A stretch of DNA of 64,000 bases from Brevundimonas goettingensis (GTDB taxonomy: Bacteria; Pseudomonadota; Alphaproteobacteria; Caulobacterales; Caulobacteraceae), in contig NZ_CP062222.1 of assembly GCF_017487405.1 (NCBI RefSeq), forward strand, positions 62,001-126,000. The letters run 5' to 3'. How positions within the stretch are numbered: position 1 is the first letter of the stretch; every line of letters starts with the position of its first letter. The translations under genes were made by a program, and so were the position numbers. The notes under the pieces are model-generated. The model was not told where the DNA came from. It worked only from the letters and a program-made list of their open reading frames with translations, and searched no databases. This document shows positions 33,430-40,883 of the stretch, in pieces.

Positions 33430-34436
33430 CCATCTCGACGACGATGGACCGTCGCGCCCTTCTGGCCGGGGCCGCCGGTCTCGCCGCCCTGCCTCTGGCC
33501 GCCTGCGACGACAAGGCGATGAAGGATGTGCAGGCGCGGCTGAACCCGACGCAGGGCAGCGCTGAAACCGCCCCGGCCCCGGCGCCGACCGCAGCCGCCC
33601 CCGCGCCCGGAACCGGCCCCGCGCCTTCCGCCGTGGTCAATGGCGTCAAGGCGGCGGCCAGCCCCTGGACCTTCGCCACCTTCCAGGCCGCCATGGAGGC
33701 CTCGGGCCGCCCAAGCGCGATCACCGAAGCCCAGTGGGCCGAAATCCAGACCCGCAAGCCGGCCGCCATCGCCCGGATCAAGACCTACCTCGAGGGCCGC
33801 TTCAACGGCGTCGCCGATCCCAATGTGCTGGCCGCCTTCGAGGCCGTGCCGCGCGAATATTTCCACTACGCCTACGCGCAGGCAGCTTCGACGGCGTACC
33901 AGGCCTATGAGGCCGATCCCAAGCCCTGGGCCATCGGCCATGGCTCGGTGCTCTCGGACTATCTAGGGCAGGCCTATATGACCCAGCTGGCGGCGCCGAA
34001 GCCGACGGATGTGACGCTGGAGATCGGCACTGGCTCGGGCTTCCAGTCCTCCCTGCTCAGCCGTGTCGTGCGCGACGCCTACACCATCGAGATTATCGAG
34101 CCGATCGGCCGGGCAGTGGACCGGATCTTCGCCCCGCTCGGCTATTCCAACGTCCACGGCAAGGTCGGCGACGGCTATTTCGGCTGGCCCGAAGTGACCG
34201 AGGGCTTCGACACCATCATGCTGACCTGCGTCGCTCAGTACGCCCCGCCCGAGCTGTTCCGCCAGCTCAAGCCCGGCGGCAAGTTGATCATCCCGATCGG
34301 CCAGCCCTTCCGCCGAGGCCAGGTCCTGTATGTCTACACCAAGGACGCCGAAGGTCGGGTCCACAGCCGCCGCGACGTTGGCGTCTTCTTCATTCCCATG
34401 ACCGGGGCGATGCAGGCGCGGCCGAAGCCGGGGTGA
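33426..34436 (+). CDS. PCMT-like methyltransferase with Tat-like signal and lipobox
   Basis: A 336-residue protein whose last ~220 residues match protein-L-isoaspartate O-methyltransferase: SVLSDYLGQAYMTQLA, SAM motif I LEIGTGSGFQSSLLSRV, YTIEIIEPI, GDGYFGWPE, YAPPELFRQLKPGGKLIIPIG. The N-terminus is MTISTTMDRRALLAGAAGLAALPLAACDD: a twin-arginine, hydrophobic core and lipobox LAAC with Cys27. A Pro/Ala linker follows. It should thus be an exported, lipid-anchored protein, odd for a SAM-dependent enzyme because SAM is not known to be present in the periplasm. The ATG overlaps the stop of the membrane-protein gene. It could repair isoaspartate in envelope proteins or modify another target. Confidence 0.83.
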   Translation: MTISTTMDRRALLAGAAGLAALPLAACDDKAMKDVQARLNPTQGSAETAPAPAPTAAAPAPGTGPAPSAVVNGVKAAASPWTFATFQAAMEASGRPSAITEAQWAEIQTRKPAAIARIKTYLEGRFNGVADPNVLAAFEAVPREYFHYAYAQAASTAYQAYEADPKPWAIGHGSVLSDYLGQAYMTQLAAPKPTDVTLEIGTGSGFQSSLLSRVVRDAYTIEIIEPIGRAVDRIFAPLGYSNVHGKVGDGYFGWPEVTEGFDTIMLTCVAQYAPPELFRQLKPGGKLIIPIGQPFRRGQVLYVYTKDAEGRVHSRRDVGVFFIPMTGAMQARPKPG

Positions 34437-34493
34437 AGACTACGCCAGCGGGTTTCAATAGCCAGTGGCGACGGATGACGGCACCCTGCTGGC

Positions 34494-35024
34494 ATGACCC
34501 TCGACGACCTCGGTCCGCGCATCCTCATTCTCGGACCATCGAACAGCGGCAAGTCGACGCTGGCGGAGGCCATCGCCCGGGCGCGGGGGCTTGAGGCTGT
34601 GCATCTGGATCAGCTTCACCATCTGCCGGGGACCGACTGGGTTCAGCGTCCGCCGGAAGAGTTTGCGCGTCTGCACGAAGAGGCCGTCGCGGGCGAGCGC
34701 TGGGTGATGGACGGCAACTATTCGCGCCTGCTGCCGTCGCGGCTGGCGCGGGCGACGGGGGCGATCCGGATCGAGCTGCCGACGGCCGTCAGCCTGTATC
34801 GCTATGCGCGGCGCAGCTGGTTCGAGCGGGGTCGGGTGGGCGGACTGGACGGCGGGCGCGACAGCGTGAAGTGGGTGATGATCCACCACATCGCCGTCAC
34901 CACCCGCCTGAACCGCAAGCGCAATCGCCTCGCCTTCGAGGGCTTCGACCTGCCGAAGATCCGGCTGGCGACGCCCGCCGCGCTGGACGCCTTCTACCGC
35001 GCCAACGGGCTCACCCGCGTTTAG
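34494..35024 (+). CDS. P-loop kinase-like protein (adenylate kinase/FlaR-like)
   Basis: A 176-residue P-loop NTPase: Walker A ILILGPSNSGKSTLAEAIA (residues ~9-27), then AVHLDQLHHLPGTDW and WVMDGNYSRLLPSRLARATGAIRIELP, the LDxLHxxPGW and DGNY pattern of the FlaR/topology-modulation group. These small proteins look like nucleotide or shikimate kinases; their substrates are unknown. Its last four bases overlap the end of the convergent metZ-like gene. Confidence 0.82.
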   Translation: MTLDDLGPRILILGPSNSGKSTLAEAIARARGLEAVHLDQLHHLPGTDWVQRPPEEFARLHEEAVAGERWVMDGNYSRLLPSRLARATGAIRIELPTAVSLYRYARRSWFERGRVGGLDGGRDSVKWVMIHHIAVTTRLNRKRNRLAFEGFDLPKIRLATPAALDAFYRANGLTRV

Positions 35025-36211
35025 GCGGCTTCGGCCTGTTCGACCGAGACGGCGTCCAGCGCCTGGACCAGATCAGCGATCAGATCGTCCTGATGCTCCA
35101 GACCCACTGACAGGCGCAGCAGGCCCTCGGTGATGCCGGCGACGACGCGGGCTTCCGGCGTCATGGCGGCATGGGTCATGGTCGCGGGGTGGGCGATCAG
35201 GCTTTCGACGCCGCCGAGGCTTTCGGCCAGGGTGAAGGTCTCCAGCGTCTCGACAAGAGTGCGGACGGCCTCAACGCCGCCGACCAGTTCGAAGCTGAGC
35301 ATGGCGCCCGGGCCCTGCTGCTGGCGGGCGGCCAGGGCATGGTTCGGGTGCGACTTCAGACCCGGATAGTGGACGGCCTGCACCGCCGGATGAGCTTCCA
35401 GCAGTGCGGCGACGTGGCCGGCGGTTTCCTGCTGCCGCTCGATGCGGGTGAACAGGGTGCGGATGCCGCGCATCGTCAGATAGGCGTCGAAGGCGCCGCC
35501 GGTCACGCCGCGGCAGTTGGCCCACCAGGCCAGTTCGGTGTGATCGGCCGGATCGGCCGAGATCACGGCGCCGCCGACCACGTCGGAATGGCCGTTGATG
35601 TATTTTGTCGTCGAATGGACCACGATGTCGGCGCCCAGTTCGATCGGGCGCTGCAGGGCCGGCGACAGGAAGGTGTTGTCGGCGACCACCTTGGCGCCCA
35701 CGGCATGGGCGCGCACGCAGATGTCGGCGATGTCGACGACGCGCAGCAGGGGGTTCGACGGGGTCTCGACCAGCACCAGTTTCGGGTTCAGGGCGAAGGC
35801 GGCGGCCAGGGCTTCCGGATCGCCCTGGTCGACCCACAGGACCTCGAAATGACCCTTGCGGGCGTGGGCGCAGAGCAGGCGATGGGTGCCGCCATAGCAA
35901 TCATGCGGAGCGATCAGCAGGTCGCCCGGCGAGAGCAGCGACAGGGGCAGATCGACCGCGGCCATGCCGGTGGCGGTGACCACGCAGCCGGCGCCGCCTT
36001 CCAGCTCGGCCAGGGTTTCGGCCAGGACGTCGCGGGTCGGATTGCCCGAGCGGGCGTAGTCGTATTTCCGCTTCTGGTCGAAGCCGGCGAAGGAATAGTT
36101 GGATGACAGATAGAGCGGCGGCATGACCGCGCCGTGCGCCGAATCCTGATCCACGCCCGAGCGGGCGCAGATGGTGCGGATGTCTTTTGCGGTGCGGGCG
36201 GTACGGGTCAC
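35021..36211 (-). CDS. Cystathionine gamma-synthase / O-acylhomoserine sulfhydrylase family PLP enzyme
   Basis: A 396-residue Cys/Met-metabolism PLP enzyme. The PLP Lys is in VVHSTTKYINGHSDVVGGA, with YARSGNPTRDVLAETLAELEGG, VTATGMAAVDLPLSLL, PSNPLLRVVDI and ADNTFLSPALQRP. The sequence suits either cystathionine gamma-synthase (MetB) or O-acylhomoserine sulfhydrylase (MetZ); which one depends on the sulfur donor and cannot be told by eye. It takes acyl-homoserine from the metX-like gene just upstream. The GTG start at 36211 overlaps that gene's stop (GTGA), and the SAM-I riboswitch upstream should control both. Confidence 0.9.
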   Translation of the reverse strand: MTRTARTAKDIRTICARSGVDQDSAHGAVMPPLYLSSNYSFAGFDQKRKYDYARSGNPTRDVLAETLAELEGGAGCVVTATGMAAVDLPLSLLSPGDLLIAPHDCYGGTHRLLCAHARKGHFEVLWVDQGDPEALAAAFALNPKLVLVETPSNPLLRVVDIADICVRAHAVGAKVVADNTFLSPALQRPIELGADIVVHSTTKYINGHSDVVGGAVISADPADHTELAWWANCRGVTGGAFDAYLTMRGIRTLFTRIERQQETAGHVAALLEAHPAVQAVHYPGLKSHPNHALAARQQQGPGAMLSFELVGGVEAVRTLVETLETFTLAESLGGVESLIAHPATMTHAAMTPEARVVAGITEGLLRLSVGLEHQDDLIADLVQALDAVSVEQAEAA

Positions 36212-37293
36212 TGGTCGATATCCTTGAGGGCGGAGCGGAGGATGTCGCCGACGAGGGCGTCCTCCTTCAGGAAGGCGTCGTGGCCGTACAGGGACGGAGC
36301 CTCGACCAGACGCCACAGGGTGGGCAGGCGGGCCGCGAGTTCGCGGATGTCGTCGATCGGCACCAGTCGGTCGGAGGTGAAGCCGACCAGGGTGACGGGG
36401 GTGGTGATGGCCTCGGGCGTGACCGAATGGCGGTCCAGCGAGTCGGACATCGACAACCAGCGCGAGGGGGTGGTGTGGGTGCGGTAGGCCACGCCGCGCG
36501 CGGTCAGATATTCGCAGACCGGATAGGCCTGACCGGCGGCCAGGGGGGCGGTGGCAGCGAATCGTTCCGAGAATTCCTCGGCGGTGCGATAGGTGGTCAT
36601 GGCCAGTTCGCGGGCCAGGGCGACGCCGTCCTCGGGCCGGCCGGCCTCGACTGCCAGCTTCAGGATGCGGCGCTGGATGCCGCGCCAGGCGGTGGCCTGC
36701 GGATGGGCGCGGTGGGCGGCGGAGACGACGATCAGCTGCTCGGCCCAGCGCGGGAACAGCTCGCCGAAGGCCAAGGCGATCATGCCGCCGTAGGAGCAGC
36801 CGACCACGGCGGCCACGGTCTCGGCGCCGAGGTGATCCAGCAGCAGGGCCAACAGGCGGGCCTGGTCGTGGGTGGTGATGGTGACGGCTTCGGCGCCCTC
36901 GGCGTCAGCGCCGGGGGCGTAGTCGAAGGCCAGGACCTGACAGCGGCGCAGGTCGATCGGGCCGCCGGCGGTGACGGCGTCCGACCACCAGCCCAGGCCG
37001 TTGGTCTCGGTGCGGTGGACGAAACGGCCCGCCGAGATGCCGCCGGCGACGACGACCAGGGGCGCCCCTTCGCGGCCATGGAGCCGGCCGGTGACCGTGG
37101 TCTGGTTCAGGCTCTGGCCCGACTGCAGGCGGAAATCGGCGGGGATTTCGACGCTGATGTCGACGGCGTTGCCCTGTCGGATGCGACGCAGATCCGGCAC
37201 GAAGGTGCGCGGCTTGAGCTCCAGACGCGCGACATCGCCGTCCAGGGTACATTCGGGTTCGGTGGTTTCGGTATCGAAGGCCATCGTCTGCAT
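36208..37293 (-). CDS. metX: Homoserine O-acyltransferase, MetX-like
   Basis: A 361-residue alpha/beta-hydrolase-fold acyltransferase that activates homoserine for methionine synthesis. The nucleophile elbow is AAVVGCSYGGMIALAFG, the Asp lies in VTLVGFTSDRLVPIDDI and the His in SLYGHDAFLKEDALVGDIL. True acetyltransferase MetX usually has GGSMGGM; the CSYGGM form is shared with succinyl-transferring relatives, so the acyl donor is open. I start at MQTMAFDTETTEP (37293). It is followed by a coupled metZ/metB-like gene and preceded by a SAM-I riboswitch, so S-adenosylmethionine should switch both off. Confidence 0.88.
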   Translation of the reverse strand: MQTMAFDTETTEPECTLDGDVARLELKPRTFVPDLRRIRQGNAVDISVEIPADFRLQSGQSLNQTTVTGRLHGREGAPLVVVAGGISAGRFVHRTETNGLGWWSDAVTAGGPIDLRRCQVLAFDYAPGADAEGAEAVTITTHDQARLLALLLDHLGAETVAAVVGCSYGGMIALAFGELFPRWAEQLIVVSAAHRAHPQATAWRGIQRRILKLAVEAGRPEDGVALARELAMTTYRTAEEFSERFAATAPLAAGQAYPVCEYLTARGVAYRTHTTPSRWLSMSDSLDRHSVTPEAITTPVTLVGFTSDRLVPIDDIRELAARLPTLWRLVEAPSLYGHDAFLKEDALVGDILRSALKDIDQ

Positions 37294-37361
37294 CAGTCCC
37301 GCCCAGCAAGGACCCGATGCGGTGACAGATGGGTGGATGCGCCGCCGTTTACCGACGCTCC

Positions 37362-37471
37362 ACTCATCTCTCGCGACCCCGAAAGGTCTCGCAGGAGTTG
37401 GCACCGTTCGGACGGAATCCGATGGTTGCCCCGACGTCAAAGGGCCTATCCCTCGGTCGGTCTTGATGAGT
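37362..37471 (-). promoter_or_regulatory. SAM-I (S-box) riboswitch
   Basis: Read on the minus strand, P1 is a perfect 7-base helix ACTCATC (37471-37465) with GATGAGT (37368-37362). Between them lie the conserved S-box blocks in order: ATCAAGACCGACCGAGGGA (kink-turn side), TAGGCCCTTTGACGTCGGGG with CAACC, then GGTGCCAACTCCTGC, and finally GAGAGATGAGT. All match the SAM-I consensus. It ends 69 bases before the metX-like start. Downstream, TCCACCCATC is nearly complementary to the P1 3' strand, and could in turn pair with GGGCGGGA near the start codon, suggesting SAM-dependent hiding of the ribosome site. The expression-platform model is inference. Confidence 0.92.
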
Positions 37472-37663
37472 AATCCAACCGTGAGGCAAAACGGGGGTTC
37501 AGGTCAAGCGGAAAAATCCACCGCATACCCGCGTAACAGCTCTGCCGGTCTGCTGCCCTATACTCGCCGAAACGCGATAACGCGCAAAAAACTTCCACGA
37601 TGGGGTTGACGGCGACGCAGAGGCCCGACACCCTTAGGCAACTATTTTCGCAAGGTTCACCCC

Positions 37664-37795
37664 GTGTCCCGTTCTGGCCTTCTCGCCATTTCGATTAGCA
37701 CCGCCGCCGCAGTGACGGCGCGGACGGGCTCGCCTGCGCTCACCACCACCGGCGGTATGACCATCACCGGCCCCTCGCGGGCGGGGACAGGTTAG
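37664..37795 (+). CDS. Thr/Ile-rich leader peptide of the hom-thrB operon
   Basis: A 43-codon open frame from the GTG at 37664 (after an AAGGT site) to the TAG at 37793. It encodes MSRSGLLAISIST..., then VTARTGSPALTTTGGMTIT and GPSRAGTG. Nine of 43 residues are Thr, with a cluster LTTTGGMTIT, and three are Ile, like the thrL leader of enteric bacteria. The last codons contain CGGGCGGG, which can pair with the 5' arm of the following terminator. Stalling of ribosomes on Thr or Ile codons when charged tRNA is scarce should therefore change the fold and let transcription enter hom. Leader peptides of this sort are usually missed in annotation. Confidence 0.8.
   Translation: MSRSGLLAISISTAAAVTARTGSPALTTTGGMTITGPSRAGTG
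37778..37785 (+). promoter_or_regulatory. Antiterminator arm inside the Thr leader peptide
   Basis: CGGGCGGG lies in the last codons of the leader ORF and is an exact complement of CCCGCCCG (37828-37835), the 5' arm of the attenuator terminator. Pairing of the two would block the terminator, with ribosome position on the leader deciding which fold wins. Confidence 0.65.
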
Positions 37796-37827
37796 CGCGC
37801 GTCGGAACCGACAAGCACCAACCCAGA

Positions 37828-37855
37828 CCCGCCCGGACCCCCGGGCGGGTTTTTT
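37828..37855 (+). terminator. Attenuator terminator before hom
   Basis: CCCGCCCGG-ACCC-CCGGGCGGG followed by TTTTTT is a perfect nine-pair Rho-independent terminator, 32 bases after the leader peptide stop and 56 bases before the hom start codon. It is the best intrinsic terminator in the window and sits in front of a gene, as expected for attenuation. Confidence 0.93.
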
Positions 37856-37911
37856 CTTGCCCCGCCGCATCACCCGATTTTCCGCACCACCACCCTGCTC
37901 CGAGATCGAAA

Positions 37912-39657
37912 ATGTCCCACCTCTCCGTCGTTCAGAAATCCGACCCTCTCAAACCCGCCGCCGAACAGGGGGCCGCGCTCGACGTCGTGGTGCTCAAGTT
38001 CGGCTCCTCGATCCTGCGCTCACAGGCCGATGCGCCGGCGGTGGCGTCGGAGGTCTATGGCCACGTCCGCGCGGGGCGGAAGGTGGTGGCGGTGGTCTCG
38101 GCCTTCGGCGGCCAGACCGACCGGCTTCTGGCCGACGCCCGCCTGCTGGGCCTCGACCACGAGAACGATCTGCTGCCCGGCTATGTGGCGCTCGGCGAGG
38201 AACAGGCCGCCGCCCTGACGGCCATCGCCTGCGACCGGATCGGCCTGGACGCCGTTGCATTGTCCGTCCGCGAACTGGGCATCGTCGCCGAGGGATCGGC
38301 CGAACACGCCCACCCTTGCGACCTCAAGAGCGGCGCGCTTCTGAAGGCGCTGGCCGAGCATCAGGTGGTGGTGGCGCCGGGCTTCGGTGCGGTGCGGCCG
38401 GACGGCAAGGTGGCGCTGCTGGGACGCGGCGGTTCGGACATGACGGCGGTCTTCCTCGCGGCCGAGCTGGGGTTGAAGCGGGTCCGCCTGGTGAAGGATG
38501 TGGACGGTCTCTACGACCGGGACCCTGCCGCCGCCTCAGGCAAGCCGCTGCGCTATCGTCGGGCCTCGTGGGACGATGCGCGCCGTCACGGCGGCGCCCT
38601 GGTCCAGCATGACGCCATCGATCTGGGCCAGCAGCGCGGCGTGGAGATCGAGGTCGCCGGTCTGGCGCGCGCCGGCGGCACGGTGGTCGGCGACCACTCG
38701 GCGCCCCCCGGACCCTCGGTCCCCGACGCCCCGATCCGCGTCGCCATCGCCGGCTGCGGCGTGGTCGGCGGCGGGCTTCTGGCCCGGTTGCTCGGCGATC
38801 CCCGCTATCAGGTCACGGGCGTTCTGGTGCGCGATCCGAAGAAGGTGCGCGACGTGGCGGCGCCGTCGGACCTCTACACCTCGGACCGCGCGGCATTCCT
38901 CGCCGAGAAGCCCGATCTGCTGGTCGAGGCCCTGTCCGAGGGCGAGGCCGGTCACGACCTGATCCGCGAGGCCCTTCAGGCCGGGATCGACGTGGCCAGC
39001 GCCAACAAACAGGCCATCAGCCGTGATCCCGCCGGGCTTCAGGCCCTTGCCGATCAGCACAAGGCCCTGCTGGTCTATTCGGCGGCGGTCGGCGGCGGCG
39101 CCCCCATGATCGAGACCCTGCGCGCCGCGCGTCAGGCCGGTCCGGTCACCCGCTTCGAGGCCGTGCTCAACGGCACGGTCAACTTCATGCTGGACAGGCT
39201 CAGCGCCGGCGCCGATTTCGCCGACGCCCTGGCCGACGCCCGGGTGGCGGGCTTTGCGGAAGAAGATCCGTCCTCGGATCTGGAAGGCCGCGACGCCGCA
39301 GCAAAGGTGCGGCTGCTGTCCTACGAAGCCTTCGGCGAGACGCCGGGCGAGGGCACGATCACCTGCGACGTCCTGTCGGACGCCTTCAAGCCCAACGGCG
39401 CGCCCGTGCGCCAGATCGGCGCCTGCGTGAAGTCCGAGGCCGGTCTCGACGCCACGGTCCTGCTCGACCGCGAGCTTGAGGATCCGCTGTTCCTGGCCCT
39501 GCGCGGCGAACGCAATGCGCTCAAGGTCTATGGCGAGGACGGCCGGGTCTGGTCGTGCAAGGGCCGCGGCGCCGGGCGCTGGCCGACGACGGAGAGCGTG
39601 CTGGCCGACGTCGCCGATATCGTGCGCGCGCGCCACGCCGCGCTCGGGTATCATTAG
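37912..39657 (+). CDS. hom: Fused aspartokinase-like domain and homoserine dehydrogenase, no ACT domain
   Basis: A 581-residue fusion. Residues ~24-262 are an amino-acid-kinase domain: LKFGSSILRS (K29), VSAFGGQTDRL, LLGRGGSDMTAVFLA (~170-184) and VRLVKDVDGLYDRDP. Residues ~273-581 are homoserine dehydrogenase: VAIAGCGVVGGGLL (NAD(P) loop), VASANKQAIS with the catalytic Lys, EAVLNGTVNFMLDRL and DLEGRDAAAKVRLLS. The kinase goes straight into the dehydrogenase with no room for the ACT regulatory domains of ThrA/LysC, nor is there a C-terminal ACT domain. The kinase loop reads KFGSS, where aspartokinases have KFGGTS, so its activity is uncertain. A Thr-type attenuator precedes it and thrB follows three bases later. 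Confidence 0.9.
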   Translation: MSHLSVVQKSDPLKPAAEQGAALDVVVLKFGSSILRSQADAPAVASEVYGHVRAGRKVVAVVSAFGGQTDRLLADARLLGLDHENDLLPGYVALGEEQAAALTAIACDRIGLDAVALSVRELGIVAEGSAEHAHPCDLKSGALLKALAEHQVVVAPGFGAVRPDGKVALLGRGGSDMTAVFLAAELGLKRVRLVKDVDGLYDRDPAAASGKPLRYRRASWDDARRHGGALVQHDAIDLGQQRGVEIEVAGLARAGGTVVGDHSAPPGPSVPDAPIRVAIAGCGVVGGGLLARLLGDPRYQVTGVLVRDPKKVRDVAAPSDLYTSDRAAFLAEKPDLLVEALSEGEAGHDLIREALQAGIDVASANKQAISRDPAGLQALADQHKALLVYSAAVGGGAPMIETLRAARQAGPVTRFEAVLNGTVNFMLDRLSAGADFADALADARVAGFAEEDPSSDLEGRDAAAKVRLLSYEAFGETPGEGTITCDVLSDAFKPNGAPVRQIGACVKSEAGLDATVLLDRELEDPLFLALRGERNALKVYGEDGRVWSCKGRGAGRWPTTESVLADVADIVRARHAALGYH

Positions 39658-39660
39658 GTC

Positions 39661-40611
39661 ATGGCGGTCTTCACCCCGGTTTCGGACGATCAGGCGCGGG
39701 CCTTCGTCGGCGGCTATCCGGCCGCGGGCGAGTTCGTGTCGCTGCACGCCATCGCCGAGGGGGTGGAGAACACCAACTACCGGCTGGAGACCACCTCGGG
39801 CCGGTTCGTCCTGACCCTGTTCGAGGGACGGACCGACGCCGCCTCCCTGCCGTTCTGCCTGGGTCTGACCGACCATCTGGGCGCGGCCGGCTATCCGGCG
39901 GCGCGGCCCCTGCGTGATCGCAACGGCCAGTGGATCGGCGAGCTGAACGGTCGTCCGGCGGCGGTGGTCGAATGGCTGTCCGGCGCCTGGCTGCGGGAAC
40001 CGTCGCCAGACGAGGTCGCCCGCGCCGGGGCGGCCCTGGCCCGTTTTCATCTGTCGGCCCGCCGTTTCGCCGGTCGCCGCGCCAATCCGGTCGGGCCGCT
40101 GGTCTGGAAGGTTCTGCTCGACCGGTCGGCCTCGGGCGCGGCGACGGCCGAGGACCGCCAGCTCGTCGCCGACTGCCGTCAGGCGCTGGAGCGGATCGGC
40201 GATCCGTTCACGGACGACCTGCCGTCGGGCGCGATCCACGCCGACTATTTTCCCGACAATGTCCTGTTCGAAGGCGGGCAGGTGTCGGGCGTGATCGATG
40301 TCTATTTTGGCTGCGACGGCCCCTTCGCCTATGACCTGGCGATCGCCCTGACGGCCTGGGGCTTCGACGGGGAGGGGCATGAGATCCCGGGCGCGGTCGA
40401 GGCCTTTCGGCGCGGCTATGAATCGGTGCGGCTGCTGACCTGGACCGAGGAAAAGGCCCTGCCGCTGCTCGGCGAGGCGGCGGCCCTGCGCTTCACCCTG
40501 ACCCGGCTGCACGACCGGATCTTCCACGACCCGACCAAACTGGTCACGCCCAAGGACCCGGCCGCCTTCTTCCGCCGCACGGCCTACTGGCGGGTGACCG
40601 AGGCCGCCTAG
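39661..40611 (+). CDS. thrB: Homoserine kinase (APH-fold, ThrB type II)
   Basis: A 316-residue homoserine kinase of the aminoglycoside-phosphotransferase fold. Features are FVSLHAIAEGVENTNYRLET (nucleotide loop), FVLTLFEGRT with the Lys-equivalent region, AIHADYFPDNVLFEGGQVSGVIDVYFGCDGPFAYDLAIAL (catalytic Asp in HADYFPDN and metal Asp in IDVYFG) and a conserved ending TKLVTPKDPAAFFRRTAYW. It makes O-phosphohomoserine for threonine synthase (thrC at 43.9-45.3 kb). It starts three bases after hom, so it shares the Thr attenuator. Confidence 0.94.
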   Translation: MAVFTPVSDDQARAFVGGYPAAGEFVSLHAIAEGVENTNYRLETTSGRFVLTLFEGRTDAASLPFCLGLTDHLGAAGYPAARPLRDRNGQWIGELNGRPAAVVEWLSGAWLREPSPDEVARAGAALARFHLSARRFAGRRANPVGPLVWKVLLDRSASGAATAEDRQLVADCRQALERIGDPFTDDLPSGAIHADYFPDNVLFEGGQVSGVIDVYFGCDGPFAYDLAIALTAWGFDGEGHEIPGAVEAFRRGYESVRLLTWTEEKALPLLGEAAALRFTLTRLHDRIFHDPTKLVTPKDPAAFFRRTAYWRVTEAA

Positions 40612-40734
40612 GTTCCAGGCGAAATCGGACAGGGGCTCCGCAGTTCTGTGGGCTGCAATCCCACATGGCCTGTCGCGGTGCAGCCCTCTTTGCGATACTG
40701 ACGTCCAAGGATGAACTGTGGTGCGGACGAGACG

Positions 40735-40851
40735 ATGAGAAACGACTATGTCCGTGCGGCCCTCGAGACCGCCGCCGCTCTGCTGGTCATCGCTGCCTTT
40801 TCCGCACTTGTCTGGCTGTTCGCCCGCTTCCTCGGACCGATCGGAGCCTAG
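40735..40851 (+). CDS. 38-residue single-helix membrane peptide
   Basis: A short frame MRNDYVRAALETAAALLVIA followed by AFSALVWLFARFLGPIGA: a charged N-terminus and one clear transmembrane helix. The ribosome site is only fair (GGACGAG). It lies between thrB and the convergent AraC-type gene, ~120 bases after thrB. Good helix and codon bias argue for a gene; length and weak ribosome site argue caution. Confidence 0.45.
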   Translation: MRNDYVRAALETAAALLVIAAFSALVWLFARFLGPIGA

Positions 40852-40883
40852 CGGCCCGGCCGATTCCGGATCGCAGGAGGATT

